Part shown: positions 15,589-24,120 of the stretch, piece by piece
How positions within the stretch are numbered: position 1 is the first letter of the stretch
Layout of the letters: every line of letters starts with the position of its first letter
Assembly (NCBI RefSeq): GCF_004361855.1
Contig: NZ_SNWQ01000009.1
Location: 62,001-126,000, forward strand
DNA length: 64,000 nt
Direction: 5' to 3'
DNA from: Kribbella caucasensis
Lineage (GTDB): Bacteria; Actinomycetota; Actinomycetes; Propionibacteriales; Kribbellaceae
Program-made: the position numbers and the translations under genes
Notes under the pieces: generated by a model
What the model was told of the DNA's origin: nothing
Seen by the model: only the letters and a program-made list of their open reading frames with translations
Databases searched by the model: none

Positions 15589-17334
15589 TCACAACTCGAT
15601 CGGCCCCAGCGCCAAGCCCGGCCCGAAACGTGCCACCGGCTCGGCGATCACGTCGAGCTCCAGTACGACGAGTTCGTTGCCCCCGGCCCGTACCACGGGT
15701 CCGGGTACGAAAAGAGTTTGCTGTGGGCCCCGACGCCAGTATCGTCCGAGGCAGAAGCCGTTGATCCAGGCAATGCCCTTGCCCCACGCATCGGTGTGGA
15801 GGAAGTGGTCCACGGACTCGTCCGCCTCGAAGAACGCCCGCCAGGCAACAGGTCCGACACCCGGCCGCGAGTCTGTCCCACCGGACTCCCACAACCGAGG
15901 TACGCCGTCCAGATCGATCGCGCACGCCGACCAAGAAGTCAACGGTTCCGAGCCCAACCTGATCGGACCCACCAACCCCTTGGCCTCGCCGATACGGGCG
16001 CCGTAGTTGACCCGCCCCTGATCCTCGACGACCAGCTCGAGCCGGCCACGGCCGCGAGGCAACATGATCGCCTGGTCATGCCGTTCCCGGTCCAACACAC
16101 CCACCGGGTCGCCGTCCAGAAACACCGTGGCCCGATCCCGGACCTCGCCGACAGTGAGCAACGCCGGACCGCCATCGACATCGATCGAGGTCCGGAAGAG
16201 CGCAAGCCGCGCATCAACATCCTCGAGCGACGGCATCGACTCGTGCTGACTCCACACACCCCAGGCGTCCGGGTTCGCGAGCAGCCGGATCGGCGACCCC
16301 AGAGCCACCTGCTGCTCCGGGGCGGAGAACGCCGGCCGCTGAGCGGGAACGGCCGGCACCGGTGCGTACCGGGAGATGACCTCCCGGAACGCGTAGTACT
16401 TCGCGGTCGGGTGGCCGGCCTCGTCCAGCGGGGCGTCGTAGTCGTAGGAGGTGATCGTCGGCCGGTACACGCCCTTGTCGTTGGCGCCACTGGTCAGCCC
16501 GAAGTTCGTGCCGCCGTGGACCATGTAGATGTTGACCGATGCCCCGGCGGCCAGCAACGCGTCCAGTTCCGCGGCGGCCTCGTCGACCCCCGTGGTGTGG
16601 TGCCGCCCGCCCCAGTGGTCGAACCAGCCGTCCCAGAACTCCATACACATCAACGGTCCGGACGGCTGGTGCGTCCGCAGGGTCTCGAGCCGTTCCGCAA
16701 CCCGTGACCCGAACGAACCAGTCCGGAGTACGCCGTCCAGACCGCCGGCCGCCAGCATCTCGTCGACCGGCTGGTCCACAGTCACCAGCGGCACCGTGAT
16801 CCCGGCGCCCCGGATCACCTCGACCAGCGCCTTCAGGTACGTCGGGTCGTCGCCGAACGCGCCGTACTCGTTCTCGACCTGGACGAGCAAGACCGGCCCA
16901 CCCTGGTCGACCTGTAGCGGCTGCACGATCCGCAGTACGTGCTCCAGGTACTCGGTGACCGCTGCCATGAACTGCTTCTCGTACCGGCGGACCCCCACGC
17001 CTGACCCCTGGAAGAGCCAGGCGGGGAGGCCGCCGTTGTCCCACTCCGCACAGATGTACGGACCGGGCCGGACGATCGCGTACATGCCCGCGTCGGCGAT
17101 ACACCGCAGGAAGCGCTCGAGGTCGAGCATCCCCTCGGTGCCGAACTCCCCGGGACGTGGGCTGTGGGCGTTCCACGGCACGTACGTCTCGATGGTGTTC
17201 AGGCCCATCGACCGCGCCTTCTCGATCCGGTCCGCCCAGGAGTCCGGGTGCACGCGGAAGTAGTGCAGCGCCCCGGACAGGATCCGGAACGGCTTGCCGT
17301 CGAGAAGGAAATCGGACTCACCGATCGCGAACAT
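15589..17334 (-). CDS. GH35 beta-galactosidase, cytoplasmic
   Basis: A 581-residue glycoside hydrolase family 35 enzyme, releasing terminal beta-galactose from oligosaccharides or glycoconjugates. The TIM barrel starts LDGKPFRILSGALHYFRVHP. The acid/base is the second Glu of QVENEYG (residue 156) and the nucleophile is the Glu of MEFWDGWFDHWGG (residue 232). C-terminal jelly-roll domains follow, ending near GPQQTLFVPGPVV. There is no signal peptide, so it acts on imported sugar. It is the last gene of the leftward ABC/GH5 operon, 24 bp after the binding-protein stop, with AAGGGG before its ATG. Confidence 0.95.
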   Translation of the reverse strand: MFAIGESDFLLDGKPFRILSGALHYFRVHPDSWADRIEKARSMGLNTIETYVPWNAHSPRPGEFGTEGMLDLERFLRCIADAGMYAIVRPGPYICAEWDNGGLPAWLFQGSGVGVRRYEKQFMAAVTEYLEHVLRIVQPLQVDQGGPVLLVQVENEYGAFGDDPTYLKALVEVIRGAGITVPLVTVDQPVDEMLAAGGLDGVLRTGSFGSRVAERLETLRTHQPSGPLMCMEFWDGWFDHWGGRHHTTGVDEAAAELDALLAAGASVNIYMVHGGTNFGLTSGANDKGVYRPTITSYDYDAPLDEAGHPTAKYYAFREVISRYAPVPAVPAQRPAFSAPEQQVALGSPIRLLANPDAWGVWSQHESMPSLEDVDARLALFRTSIDVDGGPALLTVGEVRDRATVFLDGDPVGVLDRERHDQAIMLPRGRGRLELVVEDQGRVNYGARIGEAKGLVGPIRLGSEPLTSWSACAIDLDGVPRLWESGGTDSRPGVGPVAWRAFFEADESVDHFLHTDAWGKGIAWINGFCLGRYWRRGPQQTLFVPGPVVRAGGNELVVLELDVIAEPVARFGPGLALGPIEL

Positions 17335-17358
17335 GTATCCCCTTCAAACCCAAAACTT

Positions 17359-18711
17359 CTAACCGTTGGTCTGGAAGCCCTGCTGGTTTCCGTACGTCAC
17401 CAGCGCGTCCTGCCACGCCTTCAGCCCGGTGTTCAGCTCGGACTTGGCCTGGTACGACTTGCCGACGGTGTCACCGAAGATGGTGTTGGCGTACAGCTGG
17501 AACGGCAGGTAGCTCCAGCCCTTGACCACCGAGTCGGCCGAGCCGGTGAGGACCTGGTTGATCTGCTGCCCACCGAAGTACGCGCTCGGCTTGTCCACGA
17601 ACGTGGCGTCCTTGAGGTCGGCCGTGGTCGACGGGAAACCGCCGCTGGCCAGGAATGGCTTCACGCCACCGTCGTGGTTCAGCCACTTGACGAAGGCGGC
17701 CGCCAGCGCGGGGTTGGCGCTCTGCTTGAGCACCGACTGGGTGCTGCCGCCGTTCTCCGCCGTCGCCGGCTGTCCGTCGTACGTCGGCATCGGCGCGACC
17801 CGCCACTTGCCCGCACCGGCCTTGACCGACGCCTCCATCACACCCGGCATCCACGCGCCGGTCGGAAGCGACGCGATGGTGCCGTCGCCGAGCGCCTTGA
17901 ACCACTCGTCGGTCCAGCCGGGAATGTTCCCCACCAGACCACCCGTGACGAGCTGGTCCCAGACGCCGGTCCACTTCTTCGTCCCGTCGTCCTGCAGGTT
18001 GATGCTGACGTTCTTGCCGTCGGTGCTGAACGGCTTGCCGCCCGCCTGCCAGATCATGCTGGTGGTGAAGCCCGCGTCACCACTGTCGTTGGTGATGTAC
18101 TTCTTCGGGTCGGCAGCGTGCAGCTTCTTGCCCGCGGCGACGTACTCGTCCCAGGTCTTCGGCACGGTGATGCCGTACTTGTCGAAGACTTCCTTGTTGT
18201 AGAACAGCGCCATCGGGCCCGAGTCCTGCGGCAGACCGTAGAGGCCGTCGCCGGCGTGTACGGCGGTCCAGGTCGACGCGGTGTAGGCGGATTCGTACGT
18301 GTTGAAGCCGTACTCACGGAGGTCGACCAGCGAACCGGGCAGCGCGAACTGCGGCAGCGCCTGGTACTCGATCTGCGCGACGTCCGGTGCTCCGGAGCCG
18401 GCCTTGATGGCGTTCTGCAGCTTGGTGTAGTGGTCGTTGCCGGTACCGGCGTTGACCAGGTTCACCTTGACGTTCGGGTACTCCTTCTGGAACGCGGCCA
18501 CCTGCGCCTCGGCGGAGGGAGTCCAGCTCCAGTAGGTGATGGTGCCGCCCTTCTCCAGGGCGGCGTTCACGGCGTCCGGCGACCCCTGCGGCTGGGCGCT
18601 GCCGCCGGAGTCGTCCGATCCTCCGCAGGCGGCCAGCAGAACCGTGGCCGCCGTGACGGCAGCGGTGGCGAGCACGAGCCGCCTGACGCTGCGCCGATGA
18701 CTGGTCTTCAT
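17359..18711 (-). CDS. Sugar ABC transporter, lipoprotein binding protein
   Basis: A 450-residue extracellular solute-binding protein of the CUT1 carbohydrate type. It has a basic N-region, a hydrophobic stretch and the lipobox LAAC with the lipidated cysteine at residue 29, then a Gly/Ser linker. The core has typical strings ITYWSWTPSAEAQVAAFQ and GAPDVAQIEYQALPQFA. AGGAACACC precedes the ATG. It lies between the GH5 gene and the GH35 gene, so its ligand is probably the oligosaccharide released by GH5 and later cut by GH35. No ATPase gene is in the operon; a shared MsiK-like ATPase elsewhere is likely. Confidence 0.93.
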   Translation of the reverse strand: MKTSHRRSVRRLVLATAAVTAATVLLAACGGSDDSGGSAQPQGSPDAVNAALEKGGTITYWSWTPSAEAQVAAFQKEYPNVKVNLVNAGTGNDHYTKLQNAIKAGSGAPDVAQIEYQALPQFALPGSLVDLREYGFNTYESAYTASTWTAVHAGDGLYGLPQDSGPMALFYNKEVFDKYGITVPKTWDEYVAAGKKLHAADPKKYITNDSGDAGFTTSMIWQAGGKPFSTDGKNVSINLQDDGTKKWTGVWDQLVTGGLVGNIPGWTDEWFKALGDGTIASLPTGAWMPGVMEASVKAGAGKWRVAPMPTYDGQPATAENGGSTQSVLKQSANPALAAAFVKWLNHDGGVKPFLASGGFPSTTADLKDATFVDKPSAYFGGQQINQVLTGSADSVVKGWSYLPFQLYANTIFGDTVGKSYQAKSELNTGLKAWQDALVTYGNQQGFQTNG

Positions 18712-18746
18712 GGTGTTCCTTTCACTTTCACTGTTCTGACGCATCG

Positions 18747-20168
18747 CTATGACCGCGTCCACTGCTGGTTGGCCTGGCCGTTGCAGTACCAGACGTCGAC
18801 CGCTGTCCCGTTGCCCGTGCCGGCACCCGCGGCATCGAGGCAGAGGTCGGGATGGGCGACGCTGCTGACCGAGAGGTCGGCGTTGAGTTCCCAGGCCTGG
18901 TTGGGCGCACCGGTGCAGTTGTCGATGATCACCGGGCTGCCGGCGCCGGCTCCGTCGCCGCCGATCGTCATGCACTTGTCGGCGTAGACGGTCAGCTGCT
19001 TCTCGGCCGTGTAGTTCCACGACTGGTTGCCACCGTTGTTGCAGTCCCACAGGTCGAGCGCCGTACCGGGTGCTGTCGAGAAGCCTGGTACGTCGACACA
19101 CCGGCCACTGGCGACACCACGCAGCGGCTCGCCCGGAGGCGCCGGCGGCAGGTCGTTGCTCGGCTCCTTCTTGAGCAGACCCCAGCCCCACCACAGCTGG
19201 TCCAGGCCGCTCCGGCTGTTGACCTCGAGGTCCGCGGGGCCGACCTGCGTCGTCATCGAGTAGGAGTCGCCGTTGCGCAGGCCCGGCCAGTAGACGATCC
19301 CCATCTTCTGCTCGCGCGCCGTCTGGGTGAGAGCGGCGAGGTACGACGTATAGACGTTGCCCTCGTGGTTGCCGTAGTTCAGGCCGATCGTCATCGGCGA
19401 ACCGGCCTCGTCGATCAGCGTCCGCCAGCCGTACTCACCGATGCGCGGCCGCAGGTTCGCCAGCCACGCCGCCTCCGTCTCGTCGGAAGCCCAGAAGCCG
19501 TAGAAGTGCAGGGAAAGCAGCGTGCCCTTCAGCTGCGGTGCCGCACCCACCCCGGTCACGTTGTCGTTGTAGCCGGTGCCCGAGATGACCACCCGGCCAC
19601 GGGGTACGGCGCTGTGCCTTGCCAGCCAGGACGACGTCAGGGAGACCCACTCGTCGAGCGAGTAGCCGAACGGCTCGTTCATCGGCTCGAAGTACACCTT
19701 CGGGTTCTTGCCGTACTTGGCGACCACGATGTTCCACATGGCCTCGAAGGCGGCCGGGTCGTCGACCCGCCCATCCTTGGCGTTGTTCGCCTCCCAGTAG
19801 CTGAGGATCACCTTGAAGCCGTTGGCGGTGGCAGCGTCGATCGCACCCTGGTAAGACGCCCACCAGTCCGTCCCGACACTCGTGGGGTTGATCGGCAACC
19901 GGACCGTGTTCGCCTTCAACTCATGGCGGAACTCCAGCAGGATGCCGGTGGCCTTGCGGTAGGTGGTCGCGTAGTCGTCGTCGGTGCTCAGACCGGACGG
20001 CACGACCTCGTCCGCGGCGTAGTTGTCCCGCGGGTCGGCCCAGTTCACCCCGCGGAAGTCGGTCGTGATCGATGGTTTGGTCGTAGGTGAGGCGGTTGCG
20101 GGGAGGGTCACCGCGCCGGTCACCAGGACGACCGCGGCCAGAACCCCCCGCCAGACTCCAGGTCTCAT
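18747..20168 (-). CDS. Secreted GH5 glycanase with C-terminal CBM13 (ricin-type) domain
   Basis: A 473-residue secreted endoglycanase. A signal peptide (residues 1-27, ending in ATASP) leads into a GH5 barrel: HFYGFW, acid/base Glu165 in FEPMNEPFG and nucleophile Glu254 in LIDEAGSP. After a Pro-rich linker, residues about 348-473 form a beta-trefoil CBM13 with three QxW-type repeats (NQSWNY, NQAWEL, NQQWTR). GH5 includes cellulases, mannanases and galactanases and the subfamily cannot be fixed by eye; partnership with GH35 hints at a galactose-containing plant polymer. I chose ATG 20168 over 20195 for a normal signal peptide. Confidence 0.9.
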   Translation of the reverse strand: MRPGVWRGVLAAVVLVTGAVTLPATASPTTKPSITTDFRGVNWADPRDNYAADEVVPSGLSTDDDYATTYRKATGILLEFRHELKANTVRLPINPTSVGTDWWASYQGAIDAATANGFKVILSYWEANNAKDGRVDDPAAFEAMWNIVVAKYGKNPKVYFEPMNEPFGYSLDEWVSLTSSWLARHSAVPRGRVVISGTGYNDNVTGVGAAPQLKGTLLSLHFYGFWASDETEAAWLANLRPRIGEYGWRTLIDEAGSPMTIGLNYGNHEGNVYTSYLAALTQTAREQKMGIVYWPGLRNGDSYSMTTQVGPADLEVNSRSGLDQLWWGWGLLKKEPSNDLPPAPPGEPLRGVASGRCVDVPGFSTAPGTALDLWDCNNGGNQSWNYTAEKQLTVYADKCMTIGGDGAGAGSPVIIDNCTGAPNQAWELNADLSVSSVAHPDLCLDAAGAGTGNGTAVDVWYCNGQANQQWTRS

Positions 20169-20196
20169 CGGGTCATTCCCTTCACTGTTTGACACT

Positions 20197-21117
20197 TCAC
20201 TGTTTGACGCTGCCTGCGCTCAGGCCGGACTGCCAGAACCGCTGAAGAAAGAGGAAGGCGATCACCAGCGGCACGATGGTCAGCAGCGACCCGGTGATCA
20301 CCAGGTTGTAGATGGGCCGCGCGCCGACGCCGGTCGCCTGGTTGCTCCACTGGGTGAGCCCCACGGTGAGCGGGTAGAGGTTCGGTTTGCTGAGCATGAT
20401 CAGCGGCAGGAAGTAGTTGTTCCAGGTCGCCACCACCGCGAACAGCAGCACCGTCACGACACCCGGGACGAGCAGCCGCAGCGCCACCGTGAAGAAGATC
20501 CGGATCTCCCCGGCGCCGTCGATCCGGGCCGCTTCGAGCAGGTCGTGAGGTATGGCGTCCGACGCGTAAACCCACATCAGATAAAGGCCGAACGGGCTCA
20601 CCAAAGACGGGATGATGATGGCCCAGACCGTGTTCGTCAGCCCGAGGTTGGAGAACATCAGGAACGTGGGGACTGCGAGCGCCGTACCAGGGACTGCGAC
20701 CGCGCCCAGCAGTACTGCGAAGACGGCGCGACGCCCCGCAAACTTGTACTTCGCCAACCCGTAGCCGGCCGCGGTCGCGAGCAGGGTCGCCCCGCCGGCG
20801 CCGACCACCACGTATAGCAGCGTGTTGCCGAGCCAGCGCAGGAAGATGCCGTCGTCGTAGGTCAACGTGTCCTGGATGTTGCTGAACAGCGCGAACGTCT
20901 TGCCGAACCACAGACCCGGGCTGGACAGCAGATCGTCCTGGGTCTTGGTTGCGCTGAGCAACAGCCACAGCAGCGGCACCAGCGTGTACACGAGGTACAG
21001 CAGCATCATGCCGGTCAGCAGCCGTGAGCGACGGGGCTTGAGCGGTGATGTCCTACTCACACCGCCTCCCTTCAGCGGCCGGGACGGCCGGGACCGCAGC
21101 AGCGTCGTGGTACTCAC
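20197..21117 (-). CDS. Sugar ABC transporter permease 2 (MalG-type)
   Basis: A 306-residue inner-membrane permease with six helices. The ABC contact loop EAARIDGAG lies in the second half (LLEAARIDGAGEIRIFFTVA), and the C-terminus is the typical LFLQRFWQSGLSAGSVK of the MalG class. The GTG start at 21117 overlaps the TGA of permease 1 (GTGA), so translation is probably coupled. The last codons and stop are followed by a 15-bp duplication. Confidence 0.93.
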   Translation of the reverse strand: MSTTTLLRSRPSRPLKGGGVSRTSPLKPRRSRLLTGMMLLYLVYTLVPLLWLLLSATKTQDDLLSSPGLWFGKTFALFSNIQDTLTYDDGIFLRWLGNTLLYVVVGAGGATLLATAAGYGLAKYKFAGRRAVFAVLLGAVAVPGTALAVPTFLMFSNLGLTNTVWAIIIPSLVSPFGLYLMWVYASDAIPHDLLEAARIDGAGEIRIFFTVALRLLVPGVVTVLLFAVVATWNNYFLPLIMLSKPNLYPLTVGLTQWSNQATGVGARPIYNLVITGSLLTIVPLVIAFLFLQRFWQSGLSAGSVKQ

Positions 21118-22019
21118 ATCGCCTCCCGGGAGCCGCGCAGCTGGACGACGTAGGCGATCACGGCCGTGATGACACCCATCACGATCGCGACCGTGGCGGA
21201 GTAGTTGAACTGCTGGCCGGCGAAGGACAGGTTGTAGGCGTACATGTTCGGCGTGAAGTAGGTGGTGATGACGTTCGGCGCCAAGGTGCGCAGGATGTTG
21301 GGCTCGTTGAACAGCTGGAAGCTGCCGATGATCGAGAAGATGGTGGCGATCACGATCGCGCCGCGGAGCGCCGGGAGCTTGACCGCCCGGATGGTGCGGA
21401 TCGTCCCCGCGCCGTCGATCGCGGCCGCCTCGTACAGCTCCTCGGGCACCGTCCGCAGCGCCGAGTAGAAGATGAGCATGTTGTAGCCGACGAACTCCCA
21501 GGTGACGATGTTCGCGATCGAGGGCAGCATCCAGCGGGCGCTGAGCGGCACGATCGAGGTGCTGCCGAGCAGATCGTTCAGGTCGGCCGCCAGCCCGAAG
21601 TTGTTGCCGTAGATGTAGCCCCACATCAGCACCGCGACCACGCCGGGGACGGCGTACGGCAGAAAGATCACGATCCGGAAGAAGTTCGCGCCGTGCAGCC
21701 GGGCGCTGTCGATCGCGAGCGCGGCCAGCAAGGCCAGCACCAACATGATCGGCACCTGCACGACCAGGAACAGGAGCACCCGGCCGAACGCCTCCCAGAA
21801 CTTCGAGTCCTGGATCACGTCGAGGTAGTTGTCCAGGCCGACGAACACGGTGCCGCCGAAGAAGGCCTGCTCGCGGAAGAGGCTGAGATAGATCGCGTAG
21901 CCGATCGGCGCCAGGAAGGTGAGCGCGAAAACGGCCAGGAACGGACCGACGAAGATCCATCCCTTGCTGTCGCGATGGAATCCCGCGCGCCGTCGGCGCA
22001 GTACTACGGACTCGGCCAT
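21114..22019 (-). CDS. Sugar ABC transporter permease 1 (MalF-type)
   Basis: A 301-residue permease with a short basic N-tail (LRRRRAGFHRD) and six helices beginning GWIFVGPFLAVFALTFLAP. The EAA loop is EAAAIDGAGTIRTIRAVKLP near residue 200. It is the first gene of the operon; AAGGAGG lies 11 bases before ATG 22019. Two LacI-type operators lie 41-95 bp upstream. It partners permease 2 and the lipoprotein downstream. Confidence 0.94.
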   Translation of the reverse strand: MAESVVLRRRRAGFHRDSKGWIFVGPFLAVFALTFLAPIGYAIYLSLFREQAFFGGTVFVGLDNYLDVIQDSKFWEAFGRVLLFLVVQVPIMLVLALLAALAIDSARLHGANFFRIVIFLPYAVPGVVAVLMWGYIYGNNFGLAADLNDLLGSTSIVPLSARWMLPSIANIVTWEFVGYNMLIFYSALRTVPEELYEAAAIDGAGTIRTIRAVKLPALRGAIVIATIFSIIGSFQLFNEPNILRTLAPNVITTYFTPNMYAYNLSFAGQQFNYSATVAIVMGVITAVIAYVVQLRGSREAM

Positions 22020-22059
22020 ATGTCCGCCGACCTCCTTGTCACTGGTCCGCTCGCTGCAT

Positions 22060-22079
22060 CGATGTTTACGTCAACATCG
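22060..22079. promoter_or_regulatory. LacI operator 1 of the glycan locus
   Basis: CGATGTTTACGTCAACATCG is a 20-bp inverted repeat with a central CG, 18 of 20 positions symmetric. The core TGTTTACGTCAACA is repeated at 22098-22111. Confidence 0.75.
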
Positions 22080-22094
22080 ACCGCGGCGAAACTA

Positions 22095-22114
22095 GCGTGT
22101 TTACGTCAACATGT
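22095..22114. promoter_or_regulatory. LacI operator 2 of the glycan locus
   Basis: It holds the identical 14-bp core TGTTTACGTCAACA. Its centre is 35 bp from that of operator 1, about 3.3 turns. Both lie in the divergent promoter between permease 1 and the LacI gene. Confidence 0.75.
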
Positions 22115-22146
22115 CTATAGTCCAAGTCATCCAAGGGGGAGTGCCG

Positions 22147-23181
22147 ATGCCTACGGACGAAACACCGGTACGCCGGCGGCGCGGGCCGTCGATGGCCGAT
22201 GTAGCACGCCTGGCCGGGGTTTCCGGGCAGACCGTGTCACGGGTCGCGAACGAGCGCCACAACGTGGACGCGGCCACCCGGGACCGGGTGCTCGCCGCGA
22301 TGCGGGAGGTCGGCTACCGGCCGAACAGCGCGGCGCGTGCGTTGCGCAACGGCCAGTTCCGCAGCATCGGCGTGATCGTCTTCGAGCTGTCCAGCTTCGG
22401 CACCACCCGGACGCTCGACGCGGTCGCCGCGGCGGCAACCGTCAGCGGCTACGCGATCAACCTGCTGCCGGTCCTGGACGTCAACCAGCGCGCGGTGACG
22501 AACGCCTTCAGCCGGCTGGGGGAGCAGGCGGTCGACGGTGTGATCATCCTCATCGAGGCGCACACGCTGGACGAGGCCGGCGTACAGCTGCCCGAAGGGC
22601 TACCGGTCGTCGTCGTCGACTCCAGCGCCCATTACGACTACCCGATCGTCGACAGCAACCAAGCCCAGGGCGCGCGCCTGGCGACTGAGCACCTGCTGGA
22701 TCTCGGCCACGAGACGGTCTGGCACGTCAGCGGTCCGCCGACGTCGTTCGCGGCGGATCGGCGCCGGCGTTCCTGGGAGCTGACCCTGACGCAGCGAGGT
22801 TGTGAGGTACCGCCAGTTCTCAACGGCGACTGGACGGCGAGCTCCGGGTACGAAGCCGGTCGGATGCTGGCCGCGAACCCTGACGTCACCGCGGTGTTCG
22901 CCGCCAACGACCAGATGGCGCTCGGCGTTCTCCGCGCGCTGCACGAGCGGGGCCGCGTCGTGCCGGATGATGTGAGCGTGGTGGGCTTCGATGACATGGA
23001 GGAATCCGCGCACTTCTGGCCGCCGCTGACCACGATCCTCCAGAATTTCGTCGATGTCGGCCGGCTCAGCGTCGACGCGCTCATCCACGAGATCCAGGCC
23101 GGCGAACACCACCACGACCCGGTCGCCGTACCCACCAAGCTCGTGGTCAGAAGCAGTACGGCGCCACCCCGTCGTCCCTAG
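22147..23181 (+). CDS. LacI-family repressor of the GH5/ABC/GH35 operon
   Basis: A 344-residue repressor. The HTH is MADVARLAGVSGQTVSRVAN, the hinge YRPNSAARALRNGQF, and the effector domain has VVGFDDMEESAHFWPPLTTI near the end. ATG 22147 is preceded by AAGGGGGA; an upstream ATG at 22111 would lie inside operator 2. It is divergent from the sugar-uptake operon and two identical operator cores lie between them, so control of that operon and of itself is very likely. The inducer is probably a galacto-oligosaccharide (inference). Confidence 0.93.
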   Translation: MPTDETPVRRRRGPSMADVARLAGVSGQTVSRVANERHNVDAATRDRVLAAMREVGYRPNSAARALRNGQFRSIGVIVFELSSFGTTRTLDAVAAAATVSGYAINLLPVLDVNQRAVTNAFSRLGEQAVDGVIILIEAHTLDEAGVQLPEGLPVVVVDSSAHYDYPIVDSNQAQGARLATEHLLDLGHETVWHVSGPPTSFAADRRRRSWELTLTQRGCEVPPVLNGDWTASSGYEAGRMLAANPDVTAVFAANDQMALGVLRALHERGRVVPDDVSVVGFDDMEESAHFWPPLTTILQNFVDVGRLSVDALIHEIQAGEHHHDPVAVPTKLVVRSSTAPPRRP

Positions 23182-23190
23182 GTGAGGCTT

Positions 23191-23209
23191 GCCCCCTCAG
23201 TTCGGGGGC
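23191..23209. terminator. Hairpin between convergent lacI-like and sucD genes
   Basis: GCCCCC (23191-23196) and GGGGGC (23204-23209) with a 7-nt loop lie between the two stop codons. It is short but stable and serves both directions. Confidence 0.5.
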
Positions 23210-23212
23210 GGG

Positions 23213-24106
23213 TCATACGGCGACCTCCTCCACCGCCATCACCGCGCGCATCAGTTGCGCGGTCTCCGACGGGGTCTTGCCCACGCGAACGCCGACGGCC
23301 TCGAGGGCCTCTTGTTTCGCGGCCGCGGTGCCGGACGAGCCGGAGACGATGGCGCCGGCGTGGCCCATCGTCTTGCCCTCCGGCGCGGTGAACCCAGCGA
23401 CGTACCCGAACACCGGCTTGGTCACGTGGTCGGCGATGAAGGCCGCCGCCCGTTCCTCGGCGTCGCCGCCGATCTCGCCGATCATCACGATCGCGTCGGT
23501 GTCCGGGTCGTCCTGGAACGCTTGCAGGGCATCGATGTGGGTGGTCCCGATGATCGGGTCGCCGCCGATGCCGATCGCGGTGGTGAACCCGTACTCGCGC
23601 AGCTCGTACATCATCTGGTACGTCAGCGTGCCCGACTTCGACACCAGTCCGATCCGGCCGGGACCGGCGATGTCGGCCGGGATGATGCCGGCGTTGGCGC
23701 GGCCGGGACTGATCAGTCCGGGGGAGTTCGGACCGATGATCCGGGTGCCGTTCGCCTGAGCGTGGGCGAAGAACTCGGCCGTGTCGTGCACCGGTACGCC
23801 CTCCGTGATCACCACCACCAGCGGGATCCCGGCATCGACGGCTTCGAACACCGCGCCCTTGGTGAACCGCGGCGGCACGAACACCACCGACACGTCGGCG
23901 CCGGCCGACTTGACCGCGTCGGCACACGATCCGTAGACCGGGATCGACCGCTTGGCGAAGTCGACCGACTGGCCGCCCTTGCCCGGAGTCACGCCGCCGA
24001 CGATGTTGGTGCCTGCGGCAAGCATCCGGCTGGTGTGCTTCTGTCCTTCGGCGCCGGTCATGCCCTGCACGATGACCCGGCTCTGCTCGGTCAGGAAGAT
24101 CGCCAT
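23213..24106 (-). CDS. sucD: Succinyl-CoA synthetase alpha subunit
   Basis: A 297-residue alpha subunit. The CoA-binding Rossmann domain starts with MAIFLTEQSRVIVQGMTGAEG; the ligase domain carries the phosphohistidine His249 in PEGKTMGHAGAIVSG. It follows sucC by 14 bp. The enzyme links succinyl-CoA to succinate and NTP. Here the pair adjoins the acyl-CoA island and could supply succinyl-CoA as CoA donor for CoA-transfer, or be the housekeeping enzyme; I cannot see whether another copy exists. Confidence 0.95.
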   Translation of the reverse strand: MAIFLTEQSRVIVQGMTGAEGQKHTSRMLAAGTNIVGGVTPGKGGQSVDFAKRSIPVYGSCADAVKSAGADVSVVFVPPRFTKGAVFEAVDAGIPLVVVITEGVPVHDTAEFFAHAQANGTRIIGPNSPGLISPGRANAGIIPADIAGPGRIGLVSKSGTLTYQMMYELREYGFTTAIGIGGDPIIGTTHIDALQAFQDDPDTDAIVMIGEIGGDAEERAAAFIADHVTKPVFGYVAGFTAPEGKTMGHAGAIVSGSSGTAAAKQEALEAVGVRVGKTPSETAQLMRAVMAVEEVAV

Positions 24107-24120
24107 CTTCTCGGTTCCTT

